Assembly: GCA_934155265.1 (NCBI GenBank)
Contig: CAKPGU010000010.1
Span: 10,413-74,412 of the forward strand
Length of the DNA stretch: 64,000 bases
From: an uncultured Clostridia bacterium
GTDB taxonomy: Bacteria; Bacillota; Clostridia; TANB77; CAG-508
Direction of reading: 5' to 3'
The notes beneath the pieces are model-generated. The model made no database searches. It saw only the letters and a program-made list of their open reading frames with translations, and was not told where the DNA came from. The translations under genes were made by a program, and so were the position numbers. Positions 35,893 through 44,975 of this stretch are shown in pieces; within the stretch, counting starts at the first letter, position 1; every line of letters starts with the position of its first letter.

Positions 35893-37254
35893 TTATAAGT
35901 TATAAATAAATAATTCTTGTTTAAAATATGTAGGATCTTTACTTGTAAATAAATCTAAATTATTACTTTTTCTAATATATTTTCTGACTTCCCATAAGCC
36001 AATACCTGAATGATTTTCTTTACCAGATAGACCCTTTTCAAATATTTTTTCTAAATCTACATCTTTATTTGAATATGTATTTTTTACAGTAATTACAGAT
36101 CTATTGTTTTTATTTTCAGCTATAAAGGATATTCTAACAATTTTTTCGTCACATTTTTCAGCTTCTTCAATTGCATTATCAATTAATATACCAAGGATTC
36201 TAGATAAATAATATATATTTATTGGTAAATTAGTTAAGTTCAAAAAGAATTCAATTTCAAATGTAATTCCAAGATTTGTTGCTTTGAAATATTTATTATT
36301 TAACAAACTATATATTCCAGGATTATTAATTACTCTTGGATTTATAATAGAAAGGTTATTAGTAATTTTACAATCTTTCTTAACTTCTTCGAAATATTTT
36401 TTTAGACCAGTCATATCATTGTTTTCTATATAGCCATCTAATGTAGAAATAATATTATCAAAATCATGTTTAAAACCTTTAACTTTATCATATAGAATTT
36501 CTAAAGATTTATTATAATCTTCTGCACATGCTAGATCCTTTTTTGTAATTTCTAGATTAACCATACGTGTAAAACTGTAAATACTTAATACTAGAAAAGA
36601 TACAAGTAATATAAAATTAAGAATGCTTATAGTTAATGGTACAATATCTATATAAAAAGTGGTTGTGACTAATTGTATGCATAAAGTTAAAAAACCTATA
36701 CATAAATTAACAGTAAGAAGAATTATAGTTCTCTTATCGAAAGAATCTATTAAATCTAAATTTAACTTTATTTGCTTAAATTTCTTTAAAATTACATTTA
36801 TATGATACATAAATATGTACATGATTATTAAATAAGGTATTCTATAGATTGGTATACTTATGAAATTAGACGGATCTATGTTAAATATAGTCAAGTAAGG
36901 ATTTTGAAGAAGTGTATTTAATAATCCGAATATAAAGCTTGGTACAATTGAAGAAATTATGCTTTTTAATGGACTAAGTTTAAATATAAAATATATCAAA
37001 AATGCAGAGAAAATATAGTTCATAAATACATTATATGGAGAAGGGATAATGTTCAATGTAAATGTGGTTATTGCAAAAAGTGATAGTACATATAATATTT
37101 TCTCTTTTTTAGATCCATTAACATTAAATATATTTAAAAATAAATTCATAAACAAATAAGTTTCAATAATTCCACCAGGAATCATTAACAAATTTAGTAA
37201 TTCCTCATTTGGACTACTTAAAGCAGTCCAAACATTATTTAAAAATTGCATCAT
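35893..37254 (-). CDS. agrC: AgrC-like sensor histidine kinase (GHKL type)
   Basis: Membrane receptor kinase expected to sense the cyclic peptide. The N-terminal 230 residues form six to seven helices. A dimerisation segment holds the phosphoacceptor H263 in KGFKHDFDNIISTLDGYI, the typical AgrC/GHKL H-box. The ATPase domain has ILGILIDNAIEEAEKC (N-box) and SGIGLWEVRKYIRK (G-box), matching HATPase_c_5 (PF14501). Its start overlaps the agrA end by 20 bases. It converges with agrBD, unlike the usual single agrBDCA operon. Confidence 0.92.
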   Translation of the reverse strand: MMQFLNNVWTALSSPNEELLNLLMIPGGIIETYLFMNLFLNIFNVNGSKKEKILYVLSLFAITTFTLNIIPSPYNVFMNYIFSAFLIYFIFKLSPLKSIISSIVPSFIFGLLNTLLQNPYLTIFNIDPSNFISIPIYRIPYLIIMYIFMYHINVILKKFKQIKLNLDLIDSFDKRTIILLTVNLCIGFLTLCIQLVTTTFYIDIVPLTISILNFILLVSFLVLSIYSFTRMVNLEITKKDLACAEDYNKSLEILYDKVKGFKHDFDNIISTLDGYIENNDMTGLKKYFEEVKKDCKITNNLSIINPRVINNPGIYSLLNNKYFKATNLGITFEIEFFLNLTNLPINIYYLSRILGILIDNAIEEAEKCDEKIVRISFIAENKNNRSVITVKNTYSNKDVDLEKIFEKGLSGKENHSGIGLWEVRKYIRKSNNLDLFTSKDPTYFKQELFIYNL

Positions 37255-37954
37255 AATTAATTACCTCCATAAAAGAATTTTTATATTTAGGACCAATATA
37301 GCAAATATCTCCATTTTTAAAAACAATCGAATTGTCTGCAAGTGAAACATTTACAATATTATTTATATTGGCAATGAATGATTTGTGGCAACGCACGAAG
37401 CTTTGAGGTAAAGTATTTTCAATTCTTGCAAAAGAGTTGTAGGTATCAAAGCAACCATGAAGAGTATGGTATATAAGTTTCATACCACATTTTTCAATGA
37501 ATTGGATATCATTTAAATCAATAAAAGTTCCTTTATTATCTATTTTCAAAAACTTTTTAGTATTACCATAAATATCATCAAATAGTCTAGTCAAGGTTTC
37601 TGAAAGTGAATCAACACTTAAAGAATTTTTGAAAAGGTAAGCAAAAGTCTTATAATCGTAAGCTTTCATTAAATATTCGAAATGACTTGTAATAAAAATA
37701 ATATAACAGTCTTTGTTTATTTTTCTGATTTCATTTGCAATATCTAAACCATTTAAATTAGAATTCTTAAACTCAATATCAAGAACAACTACATTTACCA
37801 TGTTTGAAGACATAAAAGAAAGAATATCTTTGTAGTTTTGAGTTTTTAATACAATTTTTGCATCAAAATCATTTTGAATAAATGCTTTTTCAAATAATAA
37901 AGAAAGTTTATTAATCATATGTATATTATCATCGCAAATTATAAAATTTATCAT
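37235..37954 (-). CDS. agrA: AgrA-like response regulator with LytTR DNA-binding domain
   Basis: The receiver domain begins FIICDDN with phosphoacceptor D59 in VVVLDIEF and the conserved Lys in TFAYLFKNS. The LytTR domain includes FIEKCGMKLIYHTLHG and QSFVRCHKSFIANINNI, diagnostic of AgrA/LytR-type regulators, which bind pairs of 9-bp direct repeats. 239 residues. GGAGAG precedes the ATG. First gene of the minus-strand operon. A palindrome lies in its leader. Confidence 0.93.
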   Translation of the reverse strand: MINFIICDDNIHMINKLSLLFEKAFIQNDFDAKIVLKTQNYKDILSFMSSNMVNVVVLDIEFKNSNLNGLDIANEIRKINKDCYIIFITSHFEYLMKAYDYKTFAYLFKNSLSVDSLSETLTRLFDDIYGNTKKFLKIDNKGTFIDLNDIQFIEKCGMKLIYHTLHGCFDTYNSFARIENTLPQSFVRCHKSFIANINNIVNVSLADNSIVFKNGDICYIGPKYKNSFMEVINYDAIFK

Positions 37955-37983
37955 ACAAATTCTCTCCTTTATTTAAAACTTTT

Positions 37984-38000
37984 TTGACAATTTATGTCAA
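37984..38000. promoter_or_regulatory. Perfect palindrome in the agrA leader
   Basis: TTGACA-N5-TGTCAA, just downstream of the predicted agrA transcription start; a candidate repressor operator. Confidence 0.55.
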
Positions 38001-38010
38001 AATATATTTA

Positions 38011-38039
38011 AATATAAAACAAAAAAATAGAATTGTCAA
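38011..38039 (-). promoter_or_regulatory. Promoter of agrA-agrC
   Basis: On the minus strand: TTGACA (38034-38039), 17-base spacer, TATATT (38011-38016). Confidence 0.75.
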
Positions 38040-38208
38040 TAGGCTAATTGAATGTACCTAATGGGCTGAAAATAAAGAAAAATAATATTTTAAATTGATT
38101 TGGATATAGTAAATACAAATTACAAAAAATGTAAAAATGAACTTTGTTTTTTAAGTTATATAATTTTTACTGTTTCATAGAATTAAATATAATGGAGGAA
38201 GTAAAATA

Positions 38209-39015
38209 ATGAATAAAAAAGAAAAAACACAAACTATGCTCATAATAGGGGCTGTATTAATTATATTTTCAGTATGCTTAATACAACTGAATTTTCAAAA
38301 GATTCTTCAAACCAATGCTACTATACAAGATAGTAAAACAATAGGATGGGGGATAAAAAGAGCTAATAATAATATGCAACCAGATGTAGGGGAAGCTAAT
38401 AGAACTTTATTAGAAAATAATAATGGAATTTGTTTGGGAAAAGATACAGAGAAAATAATATATCTTACATTTGATGAGGGATATGAGGCTGGATATACAG
38501 AAAAAATATTAAATACATTAAAAGAAAATGATGTTAAAGCTACATTTTTTATAACATCACATTATCTAAACACATCATCAGATTTGGTGGAAAGAATGAT
38601 AAACGAGGGACATATTGTTGGAAACCATACTGTAAATCATAAAAGTATGCCAAGTATTTCTAATGACGAAATAGAAAGTGAGATAATGAAGTTACATCAA
38701 GCAGTAATGGAAAAATTCAATTATGAAATGAAATATATGCGTCCACCAAAAGGGGAATTTAATGAAAGAACATTAAAGAAAACATCAGAATTAGGATATA
38801 AAACAGTAATGTGGAGTTTTGCATATTTTGATTGGGATGAAAAAAAGCAGCCATCATTAGAAGAAAGTAAAAAAATGATTATAAATAATTTACACTGTGG
38901 TGAAATTATGCTGCTACATCCTAATTCAAAAACAAATTCAGAGGTTCTAGATACAATTATAAAAGAAGCTAAAGGACAGGGATATGAATTTAGGCTTTTA
39001 GATGAATTTAAATAA
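38209..39015 (+). CDS. PdaA-like polysaccharide deacetylase
   Basis: Exported NodB-family deacetylase acting on wall glycans. PdaA-type enzymes make the muramic lactam of spore cortex. One N-terminal helix (TMLIIGAVLIIFSVCLIQL) anchors it. Motifs: D89 in TFDEGYEAGY (PdaA-type, instead of TFDDGP), metal ligands H140 and H144 in GNHTVNH, MRPPKGEFNERTL, and the final LLHPNSKTNSEVL. 268 residues, as in PdaA. GGAGG precedes the ATG. yqfC begins 17 bases after its stop, consistent with a sporulation operon. Confidence 0.88.
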   Translation: MNKKEKTQTMLIIGAVLIIFSVCLIQLNFQKILQTNATIQDSKTIGWGIKRANNNMQPDVGEANRTLLENNNGICLGKDTEKIIYLTFDEGYEAGYTEKILNTLKENDVKATFFITSHYLNTSSDLVERMINEGHIVGNHTVNHKSMPSISNDEIESEIMKLHQAVMEKFNYEMKYMRPPKGEFNERTLKKTSELGYKTVMWSFAYFDWDEKKQPSLEESKKMIINNLHCGEIMLLHPNSKTNSEVLDTIIKEAKGQGYEFRLLDEFK

Positions 39016-39032
39016 TGAGACAAGGAGCAAAA

Positions 39033-39302
39033 ATGAAAAAGAAAAGATTAGATAAAATTTTAGAGATTCCACAAGAAGTTTATACAAACACCCCAAAAAT
39101 AACAATCACAGGATTTAATGAATTAATATTAGAAAATTACAAGGGAATATTAGAATATGAGGAGTTTTTTGCAAGTATAAGTACATATATTGGAGTCGTA
39201 AATATTAATGGATACAATATCAACTTAGAAAAAATGACAAATGATGATATCAAAATAACAGGTAAAATCGAAAGTGTTGAATTAGAAAGAACAGAGGACT
39301 AA
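39033..39302 (+). CDS. yqfC: YqfC/YabP family sporulation protein
   Basis: 89 residues matching the small beta-rich YabP/YqfC family (PF07873): TITGFNELILENYKGILEYEEFFASIST, ending in a short segment with KITGKIESVELE. The in-frame ATG at 39015 precedes the AAGGAG that serves the ATG at 39033, so the shorter start is used. It is followed by yqfD, as in most endospore formers. Disruption of yqfC impairs sporulation in B. subtilis; the biochemical role is unknown. Confidence 0.88.
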   Translation: MKKKRLDKILEIPQEVYTNTPKITITGFNELILENYKGILEYEEFFASISTYIGVVNINGYNINLEKMTNDDIKITGKIESVELERTED

Positions 39303-39324
39303 TTTTCGTATTGAGGAGGAATTT

Positions 39325-40537
39325 ATGGCAATTAAAATTTTATTAAAATATATATTAGGCTATGTAAGAATAACAGTAGAAGGATATTATATAGAAAGAT
39401 TTATAAATATATGTACAACAAATAAAATATTAATATGGAATTTAAAAAGAGAAAAAGGAGTTAAATTACATTTAAATATTGGTATACAGGATTTTTATAA
39501 AGCTGTTGAAGTTGCAAAAAAACTGAAATGTAAAGTAAAAATAGAAAGAAAAAGAGGCATACCATTTATTATAAATAAATATAGAAAAAGAAAAGTTTTT
39601 TTAATATCATTAATAATAATTTTAATTGCATTATACATAAGCTCAAATTATGTATGGAACATAGAAATTCAAGTAGAAGATAATTTAAAATTGGAGAATA
39701 TAGAAAATGATATACAAGAAGTAGGATTAAAAACTGGAATGAGGAAAAGCAAAGTAAATATTGAAGAAATAGTAAATAAAGTCAGATTAAAGAGAAATGA
39801 CATTTCATGGATTGGAATTAACTTAGATGGAACTAATGCAATAGTAAAAGTAGTAAAAGCAAAAGAAGCACCTGAGATAATAGATGAAAAAGAATTTACT
39901 AATATTGTAGCAAAAAAAGCAGGGACAATAACACAAATAATAGCACAAAATGGAACTGCTCAAGTTAGTATAGGAGATAAGGTAGAAGCTGGTCAGATAC
40001 TTATTCAAGGAACAATGGAAGGAAAATATACAGGAATAAGATATGTACATAGTTTAGGAGAAGTAAAAGGGATTGTACAATATACCCAAACAGTTCAAAT
40101 TCCATTAAAAGAAGAACAAAATGTCGAAACAGGAAACAAAGAAACGAAATATAAAATAAATTTTAATAAATTTCAAATAAATTTTTATAAAACTCTTTCA
40201 AAATTCAAAATTTATGATACAATAGAAGAAGAAAAAAAGTTTAGGATATTTTCAAACTTATATTTACCAATTTCTGTAACTAAAATAACTAATAAGGAAT
40301 TGGAAAATAATTTAAAACAATACACTTTAGAAGAAGCAACTGAAAAGGGAACAAGACAGTTAGAAGAACAAATAGAAGCGGAAATTGAAGAAAAACAAAA
40401 TATACTTCGGAAAAAATGCAAATGTAACAGAAACAGAAGAATATGTAGAAGTAAGTGTAACATATGAAGTTATTGAAAATATAGGAATGCAGGAAAAGAT
40501 AAATGAAATAAATGAACAGACAGAAAAAGCACAATAA
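39325..40537 (+). pseudogene. yqfD: Sporulation protein YqfD with a one-base frameshift near its end
   Basis: Membrane protein of the YqfD family (coat morphogenesis/IV-like), with one central helix (KVFLISLIIILIALYISSNYVW). The frame runs to 40467 but its last 20 residues (RKKCKCNRNRRICRSKC) do not fit. Skipping one base in the A6 run at 40411-40416 restores NANVTETEEYVEVSVTYEVIENIG, the normal YqfD ending, to a stop at 40535. So it is either a recent mutation, a sequencing error in the homopolymer, or transcriptional slippage. The full protein would have about 403 residues. It follows yqfC by 22 bases. Confidence 0.85.
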
Positions 40538-40574
40538 TATGCCTGCCTACCAAGAACTTGGAAAGGATGGAAAT

Positions 40575-41795
40575 ATGGAAGAGAGAAGTTTAAGAGTAGT
40601 AGGAACAGACAAAACCTTTTTTAATAAATTAACAAATACATTAACAAAAATATTAATACCAACACAAATAGGCATAAATGGAATGAGAATAAGCATGAAA
40701 AGAAATGCATTAATTAAAGCATTTGAAAATTCAAAAGAAGATATTGATGCAAACAAAAAAGAAATTGCAGAAAAAAAATATGAAGATGCTTATACAGCTT
40801 ATTTAGAAGCATTAGACAAATATGTATTAGACACAATATACAAAAAAGTAAAAAATCAAACAGCAACACAATTAGAAAGCATGGCATTATCACAATATTA
40901 TGGAATAGTTCAATTAAAACAAAGTGAATATACAGAATACAAATATAGAAAACAAAAATATTTACTAGAATTAGACAAAGAAACAGTAATGAATTCAGGA
41001 AAGCAAAAGACAATTGATAAATATCAAGACTTTTACATATCAAAACAAGATTCATTATATAAAGGAATATTAAAAAATTATTCAGTAAAATTAGCAGATA
41101 CAACAAATGTATATGACTCAGCAAAAGATTGGATATATATTAAAATATTTGAAACACTTGAAGATTATATAAAAAATATATTGCCATTAAAAATAAATGA
41201 TCCAAAATTAGAAAAAGTAGTAAAAGAATACGAGAAATATGAAAAATTTACAGTTGGAAAATTAGATGCAAGAGATAACATTGAAAAAAATATGATATTA
41301 TTAGGAATAAGCAGAAACTTATTTACACATAGCTTACCATTAGTAGTTGCTGAACAATGTTATATGAAATTATTAAAAGATGCGAGATGTTTAATACAAG
41401 ATACAAAAATAGCTGCAAAAAGAGAAAAAGCATATACAATGTTATTAAATTTAATGGAAGACTATAATATAAGATTATTAGCAACAAAGGTATACTGGGA
41501 TAATGCAAAAGAAAGAGAACAATTTAAAGCTTTTCATGAAAAATATAAAGATATTGAAAAATTAAAAGAAATAGACTTTATTGAATATGTAAAACAAAAA
41601 GAAATATTATTCATGAAAGAAGATATCAAAAATATTCAAAATGCAAAAACAGATTATACTAGATTAATAAAATACTACAAAAGAAAATTAGTAGATTACG
41701 GAGTGATGAAAGAAATAAGAGCTTATAAAACGGAAAATGAGAAATACACAAAAAAGAAAATTAGTACAAGAATGAAAGAATATGCTAGTGCGTAA
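40575..41795 (+). CDS. Unknown 406-residue soluble helical protein in the yqfD-ybeY operon
   Basis: No domain is recognised. It is largely helical and rich in Lys, Tyr, Glu and Ala, with no membrane segment or signal peptide. A Tyr/Lys-rich centre (KKYEDAYTAYLEALDKYVLD) and a basic end (EKYTKKKISTRMKEYAS) stand out. The frame opens earlier (40512) inside the restored yqfD end, but AAAGGATGG before the ATG at 40575 supports the shorter form. It occupies the place where phoH usually lies between yqfD and ybeY, and its spacing (37 bases after the restored yqfD stop, 25 before ybeY) indicates cotranscription. Confidence 0.7.
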   Translation: MEERSLRVVGTDKTFFNKLTNTLTKILIPTQIGINGMRISMKRNALIKAFENSKEDIDANKKEIAEKKYEDAYTAYLEALDKYVLDTIYKKVKNQTATQLESMALSQYYGIVQLKQSEYTEYKYRKQKYLLELDKETVMNSGKQKTIDKYQDFYISKQDSLYKGILKNYSVKLADTTNVYDSAKDWIYIKIFETLEDYIKNILPLKINDPKLEKVVKEYEKYEKFTVGKLDARDNIEKNMILLGISRNLFTHSLPLVVAEQCYMKLLKDARCLIQDTKIAAKREKAYTMLLNLMEDYNIRLLATKVYWDNAKEREQFKAFHEKYKDIEKLKEIDFIEYVKQKEILFMKEDIKNIQNAKTDYTRLIKYYKRKLVDYGVMKEIRAYKTENEKYTKKKISTRMKEYASA

Positions 41796-41820
41796 AAATA
41801 ATTGAAAGATGTGAGGGAAA

Positions 41821-42303
41821 ATGTATCAGTTAGAATATTTGGATTTAGAAGCAGAAGATAAATATGAAGAAATAATCAAAAGAGTAATAGAACAATGTTT
41901 TAAAGAAGAAAAAATCGAAAAATCAAAATTATATATAAGTATAATACTAACAAATCCTGAACATATTCATGAAATAAATAAACAATATAGGAATGTAGAT
42001 AGGGCAACCGATGTCCTATCATTTCCAATGTTTGAAAAAGATGAATTAGATGAAAAAATAAAAAATAATGATTTTGAGCATGAAGATGTATTAGGTGATA
42101 TAGTAATTTCAATAGAGAAAGTAGAAGAACAAGCCAAAGAATATGGACATAGTTTTGAAAGAGAATTTGCATATATGTTAGTACATGGTTTTTACCACCT
42201 AATGGGATATGATCATATAGAAGATGATGATAAAGTTGTAATGAGAAAAAAAGAAGAAATAGTATTAAATAAATTAGGGATAACACGAGATGAACTTGGA
42301 TAA
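41821..42303 (+). CDS. ybeY: Endoribonuclease YbeY (rRNA maturation)
   Basis: Zinc-dependent RNase acting in 16S rRNA maturation and ribosome quality control. The diagnostic motif HGFYHLMGYDHIEDD supplies three metal-binding histidines, and RATDVLSFPM precedes it. 160 residues, normal. GTGAGGG precedes the ATG. It is the last of the yqfC-yqfD-unknown-ybeY series; dgkA, cdd and era, which often follow, are not here. Confidence 0.95.
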   Translation: MYQLEYLDLEAEDKYEEIIKRVIEQCFKEEKIEKSKLYISIILTNPEHIHEINKQYRNVDRATDVLSFPMFEKDELDEKIKNNDFEHEDVLGDIVISIEKVEEQAKEYGHSFEREFAYMLVHGFYHLMGYDHIEDDDKVVMRKKEEIVLNKLGITRDELG

Positions 42304-42339
42304 TAATCTTCTCTAATATAGGAAGGAATGAAGTTTTTT

Positions 42340-43443
42340 ATGAAAAATAAGAAAACTATGATTTTATTAGTGATTTTAGCGGTACTAGTAATAATAGCAG
42401 GAGGACTTCTTATATATAAAATAATTACGAAAGAGAAAATTGAACAAGTAAGTAGTAATGAAGATTACACTGAAGAAAATGATGATGTATTGGTTGTAAA
42501 CCCAAAACAAATAAAGACATTTAATGGAACTGACAGACCAATAGCTGTAATGATTGATAATCACTCAGGAGCATGGCCACAAGCTAATTTGAATAAGGCA
42601 TACTTAGTATATGAAATAGTTGTAGAAGGTGGAGAAACTAGACTAATGGCAGTATTTAAAGGACAAAACTTAGATAAGATAGGTCCAGTAAGAAGCTCAA
42701 GACACTATTTTCTTGATTATGCTTTAGAAAATGATGCAATATATGTACATCATGGATGGAGTCCACAAGCACAAAGCGATATATCAAGTTTAGGAGTAAA
42801 TAATATAAATGGAATTCAAGAAAGTGGTTCGGATTTTTGGAGGGTAAAAGACAAATCAGCACCACATAATTTATTCACGTCAACAGAAAGCATATTAAAA
42901 ATTGCTAAAAGAAAAGATTATGATACAACATCAAAGAAAAAAAGTATATTAAATTATGTAGCAGATGAAGTAGAATTGGATAAGAAATATCAAAAAAGTA
43001 CTGATTCAACAGTAGAAACAGTAAATGATAAAAAGCAAAGCAGTATGCAAGCAATTAATGTAACAATTCCACATTCAAATCTTCAAACTGTAAAATATGA
43101 ATATGACGCAAATTCCAAAACATATAAAAGATATGCACGAAACAAACTACAAACAGATTATATTACAAAAGAACCTGTTACAACAAAAAATATAATTATA
43201 ACAATGTGTGATAATTATACATTAACAGATAGTGAAAATAAAGGAAGACAAGGATTAAAAAATATAGGAACATTTGATGGTTATTATATTACAAATGGAC
43301 AAGCAATAAAAATAAAATGTATTAAAACTGACAGAAAAGAACAAACTGTTTATAAAGATTTAGAAGGTAATGAAATTGATGTTAATGATGGAAATACATT
43401 TATAAATATTTGTCCAACTGATGCAAAAGTTGTAATTGAATAA
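42340..43443 (+). CDS. DUF3048 (YerB-like) membrane-anchored protein
   Basis: One N-terminal helix (TMILLVILAVLVIIAGGLLIYK) anchors an exterior domain matching DUF3048: NGTDRPIAVMIDNHSGAWPQANLNKAYLVYEIVVEGGETRLMAVF, then KIGPVRSSRHYFLDYALENDAIYVHHG, and a C-terminal half with ICPTDAKVVIE. B. subtilis YerB is the reference lipoprotein; no lipobox Cys is seen here. Function unknown. The start at 42328 abuts GGAAGGA; 42340 has better spacing, and both give the same mature protein. Confidence 0.88.
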   Translation: MKNKKTMILLVILAVLVIIAGGLLIYKIITKEKIEQVSSNEDYTEENDDVLVVNPKQIKTFNGTDRPIAVMIDNHSGAWPQANLNKAYLVYEIVVEGGETRLMAVFKGQNLDKIGPVRSSRHYFLDYALENDAIYVHHGWSPQAQSDISSLGVNNINGIQESGSDFWRVKDKSAPHNLFTSTESILKIAKRKDYDTTSKKKSILNYVADEVELDKKYQKSTDSTVETVNDKKQSSMQAINVTIPHSNLQTVKYEYDANSKTYKRYARNKLQTDYITKEPVTTKNIIITMCDNYTLTDSENKGRQGLKNIGTFDGYYITNGQAIKIKCIKTDRKEQTVYKDLEGNEIDVNDGNTFINICPTDAKVVIE

Positions 43444-43521
43444 AAAATTAAAATAAAATGTTTTAAAATTTCAAAAAAGTGATATAATATTACCGACAAA
43501 AAGAGAAGAGGAGGAATTTAT

Positions 43522-44478
43522 ATGAATACAAACAAAAAAGTAGTATTAGTAGGAACAGGATTTGTAGGAATGAGCATGGCATATGCTATGATGAATCAGG
43601 GAGGAGTAGACGAACTTGTACTAATAGATGTACTAAAAGATAAAGCCAAAGGAGAAGAAATGGATTTGTCACATGGATTACCATATGCTCCTCAAAAAAT
43701 GGATATAAAAGCAGGAGATTATTCAGAATGTAAAGATGCAAATATCGTAGTAATTACAGCGGGATTACCACAGAAACCAGGACAATCAAGATTAGAACTA
43801 GCTGTTGCAAACACAAAAATAGTAAAAGAAATAACTGAACAAGTAATGGCAAATGGATTTAATGGAGTATTTATAATTGCAAGTAATCCGGTAGATTTAA
43901 TGTCATATGTAGTTGCACAAGTTTCAGGATTACCAAAATCAAGAGTAATAGGATCTGGAACAGTTTTAGACACAGCACGTTTAAGATATTTAATTGCAGA
44001 ATACTTAGATGTTTCAAGCAAAAACGTTCATGCATATATATTAGGAGAACATGGAGATTCTTCATTAGTTCCATGGGATCATTGTTATGTAGGATGCAAA
44101 AAAATGACAGATATAATGAGTGATAATAATCATCCAATGGAAGATTTAAAGAAAATTCATGATGGAGTATGGCAAGCAGCATATGAAATTATAGAAAAGA
44201 AAAGAGCAACATATTATGGAATAGGAATGGCATTAAACAGAATTATAAAAGCGGTGTTAAATGATGAAAATTCAATACTTACAGTATCAACATATCAAAA
44301 TGGTGAATATACTCAAGAAGGAATGTATATTGGAGTTCCAGCAATTATCAACAAAAATGGAGTAAAAGAAATTTTAGAGTTAAAATTAAATGATGAGGAT
44401 CAAGCTAAGTTTGATCATAGTTGTGATATTATGAAAGAAAATATAAAAAATGAAATTGATCCAATATTAAATGCATAA
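43522..44478 (+). CDS. ldh: L-lactate dehydrogenase
   Basis: Reduces pyruvate to lactate with NADH, regenerating NAD+ in fermentation. The Rossmann motif is GTGFVGMS. The substrate loop ITAGLPQKPGQSRLEL has Gln at the specificity position (lactate rather than malate), DTARLR carries the substrate-binding Arg, and GEHGDSS the catalytic His. 318 residues, normal. AGAGGAGG precedes the ATG, and a TATAAT lies 40 bases upstream. A terminator follows, so it is transcribed alone. Confidence 0.95.
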   Translation: MNTNKKVVLVGTGFVGMSMAYAMMNQGGVDELVLIDVLKDKAKGEEMDLSHGLPYAPQKMDIKAGDYSECKDANIVVITAGLPQKPGQSRLELAVANTKIVKEITEQVMANGFNGVFIIASNPVDLMSYVVAQVSGLPKSRVIGSGTVLDTARLRYLIAEYLDVSSKNVHAYILGEHGDSSLVPWDHCYVGCKKMTDIMSDNNHPMEDLKKIHDGVWQAAYEIIEKKRATYYGIGMALNRIIKAVLNDENSILTVSTYQNGEYTQEGMYIGVPAIINKNGVKEILELKLNDEDQAKFDHSCDIMKENIKNEIDPILNA

Positions 44479-44488
44479 GCAAAATGTA

Positions 44489-44519
44489 AGAAAGAGCTAG
44501 AAAGTTCTTTCTTTTTACT
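44489..44519 (+). terminator. Terminator after ldh
   Basis: AGAAAGAGCTAGAAAGTTCTTTCT folds as a stem with imperfect middle and is followed by TTTT. Confidence 0.7.
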
Positions 44520-44582
44520 TGTAATTTTCTTAAAAACGGTATATAATAAGCACATTGAAAAGAATGTACGAGGAGGTTAATT

Positions 44583-44870
44583 ATGAAAGTAAGTAAAGAA
44601 GAGATATTACACATTGCCAATTTGGCACAATTAACACTAGAAGAAGACGAAATAGAGAAATACATGTTACATTTGCAAGACATATTAAATTTTGCAAATA
44701 TTGTAAACAATGCTCCTGTTGACGGATTAGATATAACAATAGGTGCTAATGAAGCGAAGAACGTATTTAGAAAAGATGAGATAAAGAGATTTGAAGATGT
44801 AGATAGTTTATTAGAAAATGCACCAACACAAGATCAGCATATGTTTAAGCTACCAAAAGTTTTGAATTAG
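44583..44870 (+). CDS. gatC: Asp-tRNA(Asn)/Glu-tRNA(Gln) amidotransferase subunit C
   Basis: Small subunit of the GatCAB complex that makes Gln-tRNA(Gln) and Asn-tRNA(Asn) from mischarged tRNAs. 95 residues: EEILHIANLAQLTLEEDEIEKYMLHLQDILNFANIVN, then APVDGLDIT and the end TQDQHMFKLPKVL, all typical. GAGGAGG precedes the ATG. gatA follows after 105 bases that contain two copies of a repeat motif. Confidence 0.95.
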   Translation: MKVSKEEILHIANLAQLTLEEDEIEKYMLHLQDILNFANIVNNAPVDGLDITIGANEAKNVFRKDEIKRFEDVDSLLENAPTQDQHMFKLPKVLN

Positions 44871-44871
44871 A

Positions 44872-44962
44872 AATGTAAAAAATGTACCCGGTCCTAAATT
44901 GATAAAATGTAAAAAATTGTCAAAAAGTGCAAAATGTACCCGGTCCAAAATTTACAAAATTA
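44872..44962 (+). repeat. Two copies of a TGTACCCGGTCC repeat (third, diverged copy at 34012)
   Basis: AATGTACCCGGTCCTAAATT (44882) and AATGTACCCGGTCCAAAATT (44937) flank A-rich sequence between gatC and gatA. AATGGATCTGGTCCAAAATT at 34016 is a diverged copy just upstream of a pseudouridine synthase gene. All lie in front of ribosome binding sites inside operons. Confidence 0.75.
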
Positions 44963-44975
44963 AAGGAGGAAGAAC

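Noticed and set aside
40411..40420. Programmed -1 ribosomal frameshift in yqfD
   Set aside because: Restoring the frame needs a +1 (or -2) shift, which the classic -1 slippery heptamer does not give, and no downstream pseudoknot is apparent.
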